NCBI GenBank assembly: GCA_902605865.1
Contig: CACLEJ010000002.1
Span: forward strand, 101,710-165,709
Source: an uncultured Pelagibacteraceae bacterium
Lineage (GTDB): Bacteria; Pseudomonadota; Alphaproteobacteria; Pelagibacterales; Pelagibacteraceae
Direction of reading: 5' to 3'
Length of the DNA stretch: 64,000 bases
The notes beneath the pieces are model-generated. The model worked only from the letters and a program-made list of their open reading frames with translations, was not told the origin of the DNA and ran no database searches. Shown piece by piece: positions 62,311 through 64,000 of this stretch. A program made the position numbers and the translations under genes. Each line of letters starts with the position of its first letter. Position 1 is the stretch's first letter.

Positions 62311-62979
62311 ATATCCAGAGGATCTTACTGTTCTAATTAGTTCTTTTGTATTATCAATATTAATCGACTTTCTTAATCTTCTTATATGAACATCAATAGT
62401 TCTGCTTTCCACGTTTATGTTGTTTGGCCAAACGTTTTCTAAAATTTGATCTCTTGAATATACTCTTTTAGGGTTGCTTAAAAAGAATTCTAGTAGTCTA
62501 AATTCTGTTGGCCCAAGTTGTATTTCAATGTTTTTTCTAAATACTCTCTTCTCAAATCTATTTAATTTTAAATCTTCAAATTCCAAACTATTTGAAACAA
62601 CTTTAGGATCATATCTTCTTAATACAGCTTTTATTCTTGCTAAAAGTTCGTTGAAACTAAATGGTTTGGTTAAATAATCATCAACACCACTATCTAATCC
62701 TTTTATTTTATCTTCCTCTTCTCCTTTTGCTGTAAGCATTATTATGGGTAGGTTTTTATGACTTGAGTTATTTCTAATATTTTTGCAAATATCAATTCCA
62801 GATAAATCTGGAAGCATCCAATCAAGTAAAAGCAAATTTGGTTCAAACTTTTTTAAATCTTTTAAACCATCATTACCATTGGTAGATGAAGCTACTAAAA
62901 AACCCTCTTTTTCTAAATTATGTTGAACTAATTGTATTATTGAAGGCTCATCTTCAATAATAAATATTTTGCCATTCAT
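62299..62979 (-). CDS. phoB: Phosphate regulon response regulator PhoB
   Basis: A 226-residue OmpR-family regulator. The receiver domain has EDEP and the phospho-acceptor Asp in LLLDWMLPDLSG, Lys in MLTAKG and T in the switch; the C-terminal winged helix includes NVESRTIDVHIRRLRKSI. Lies directly after phoU (1 bp), the pstB-phoU-phoB order. Confidence 0.93.
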   Translation of the reverse strand: MNGKIFIIEDEPSIIQLVQHNLEKEGFLVASSTNGNDGLKDLKKFEPNLLLLDWMLPDLSGIDICKNIRNNSSHKNLPIIMLTAKGEEEDKIKGLDSGVDDYLTKPFSFNELLARIKAVLRRYDPKVVSNSLEFEDLKLNRFEKRVFRKNIEIQLGPTEFRLLEFFLSNPKRVYSRDQILENVWPNNINVESRTIDVHIRRLRKSINIDNTKELIRTVRSSGYSLI

Positions 62980-62980
62980 T

Positions 62981-63673
62981 TTATTCTTGGATAACTTTTC
63001 CTTTTGGTCTGCTTCCTTTTAGATATTCACCTTTAATCAAGTAACAAATAGACTCTGCAATATTAGTAATATGATCACCCGCTCTCTCTAGATTTTTTGT
63101 TGCAAATATAAGATGTGTAGAAAAATCTAAATTTTTTTTATCTTTAGATAGAAAATCAATTACACTTTCCATTGCAATATAAGTAAGGTCATCGACTTGC
63201 TCATCTTTTTTCCAAACTTCTTTGGCTTTATCGTAATTTTTGTTAACATAACTATCTAATACATCGTTTAGCTGTTTAATAACCAACTCACCTAATCTTT
63301 TTAAATTTGAAAGTAATTCCTCTGGTAAATCTAGTGGTAAAGGTTTAACTTTTTTAGCATTGCTTTTAGATAGATCTCCAATTCTTTCCAAGTCTTGTGA
63401 AATTTTTAAAGAACTAATTGTTTCCCTTAAATCAATCGCCATAGGAGCTCTTTTGACTAGTAATGTCATAATTTGAGTATCTATTTTTGATCTAAATTTA
63501 TTAATTTCATCATCACTTTTAATAATTTTATCAATAGAATCTTTGTCAACTTTAATAATAGCGTCCATTGAGTCTACCATTTGTGACTCTGTTAAACTTC
63601 CCATTTTAATTACAGAATCAACAAGAAATTGTAATTCTTCCTCATATGATTTTACTGTATGTTCGTTACTCAT
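62981..63673 (-). CDS. phoU: Phosphate signalling protein PhoU
   Basis: A 230-residue, all-helical PhoU with two repeats. KSNAKKVKPLPLDLPE follows LERIGDLSK, and NLERAGDHITNIAES repeats the E/DxxxD metal motif of the second half. Negatively controls PhoR-PhoB with the Pst system. Three bases separate it from pstB. Confidence 0.95.
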   Translation of the reverse strand: MSNEHTVKSYEEELQFLVDSVIKMGSLTESQMVDSMDAIIKVDKDSIDKIIKSDDEINKFRSKIDTQIMTLLVKRAPMAIDLRETISSLKISQDLERIGDLSKSNAKKVKPLPLDLPEELLSNLKRLGELVIKQLNDVLDSYVNKNYDKAKEVWKKDEQVDDLTYIAMESVIDFLSKDKKNLDFSTHLIFATKNLERAGDHITNIAESICYLIKGEYLKGSRPKGKVIQE

Positions 63674-63676
63674 AGT

Positions 63677-64000
63677 TTATCCAAATCTACCTGTAATATA
63701 ATCTTGTGTCATTTTATTGTCAGGGTTCTTAAAAATTTTTTCTGTTTTTCCTACCTCAATTAATTTTCCAAGATGAAAAAAGCCAGTTTTCTGTGAAACT
63801 CTAACTGCTTGAGCCATCGAATGGGTAACAATGACTATTGTATAGGTTTTCTTAAGTTCATCAATCAATTCCTCAATTTTGGCTGTTGCAATTGGATCTA
63901 AGGCTGAACATGGTTCATCCATTAGAATTACTTCTGGATTTACTGATATTGCTCTAGCTATACAAAGTCGTTGTTGTTGACCTCCAGATAATCCAGTGCC
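63677..64000 (-). CDS. pstB: Phosphate ABC transporter ATP-binding protein, cut by the right edge
   Basis: The C-terminal ~107 residues of PstB read to the edge. [14 protein letters not shown] is the ABC signature near the cut end, [10 protein letters not shown] is the Walker B plus D-loop, and [13 protein letters not shown] the switch region. Gene continues beyond the window. With phoU and phoB it forms the end of a pst operon. Confidence 0.95.
   Translation of the reverse strand, partial: GTGLSGGQQQRLCIARAISVNPEVILMDEPCSALDPIATAKIEELIDELKKTYTIVIVTHSMAQAVRVSQKTGFFHLGKLIEVGKTEKIFKNPDNKMTQDYITGRFG

Overview
The window is a 64 kb stretch of a very AT-rich, densely packed alphaproteobacterial chromosome. 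Gene order and content fit the marine SAR11 clade (Candidatus Pelagibacter and relatives) best. The pointers are the base composition, the very short intergenic gaps (the longest is 146 bp, at 5178-5323), stop and start codons that share bases, small core proteins, alphaproteobacterial blocks (rpmF-plsX-ihfA-merR; rlpA-dacA-tmk-holB-metG-tatD; scpA-scpB-tatABC-serS; sdhE next to recG) and a SAM-V-like leader ahead of a metY-type gene. No insertion sequence, prophage, CRISPR array, rRNA or plasmid feature was seen, and no gene-free stretch exceeds 300 bp.

Layout. 1-5177 (minus): rplM-rpsI-argC-small lipoprotein-hom-AEC transporter-GT9 glycosyltransferase. 5178-8856 (plus): two O-acetylhomoserine sulfhydrylase-type PLP enzymes flanking an alpha/beta hydrolase, the first behind a riboswitch-like leader. 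8834-13183: ctaA, a chorismate mutase, rpmG, then merR-ihfA-plsX-rpmF-ubiquinol cytochrome c chaperone, head-to-head with bamE. 13184-17962: tRNA-Glu, glpX, SbmA/BacA transporter, NDUFS4-like subunit, tRNA-Pro, zinc-ribbon membrane protein, nhaA, a glutathione peroxidase. 17954-26377 (minus): MBL hydrolase, tatD, metG, holB, tmk, dacA, rlpA-like, mltB-like, rarD. 26462-35693: tRNA-Ser, sdhE, recG, DUF502, M48 protease, tRNA-Lys, tgt, cyclophilin, coaD, gyrA, ssb. 35775-50059: uvrA, a PuuD-like membrane protein, then secF-secD-yajC-serS-tatCBA-scpB-scpA-nagZ-argS-dgt. 50110-54343: erpA-type carrier, xth, an Ldh-family oxidoreductase, and a phosphatase plus synthase pair likely to make glucosylglycerate. 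54358-60946: a two-armed zinc homeostasis island. 61012-64000: a small membrane protein, arsC and an aquaporin facing phoB-phoU-pstB.

How the parts work together. The zinc island is arranged around two tandem 13-bp inverted repeats at 57782-57812 that look like Zur operators. One arm carries znuA, a COG0523 GTPase, a WD40 protein and an 87-residue protein; the other carries znuC, znuB, zur, a peroxiredoxin-like protein and a DsbA-fold isomerase. The arsenate reductase and aquaporin genes lie next to the phosphate regulators and have three 11-bp Pho-box-like repeats upstream, which suggests that arsenate defence is coupled to phosphate starvation. The glucosyl-3-phosphoglycerate synthase and phosphatase pair suggests a nitrogen-free compatible solute. 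The two sulfhydrylase-type genes with a SAM-V-like leader suggest methionine synthesis from reduced sulfur or methanethiol.

Limits. All calls come from reading the sequence and remembered family features; no alignment or search was run. Protein family calls with clear motifs are reliable. Regulatory sites and substrate assignments are proposals.
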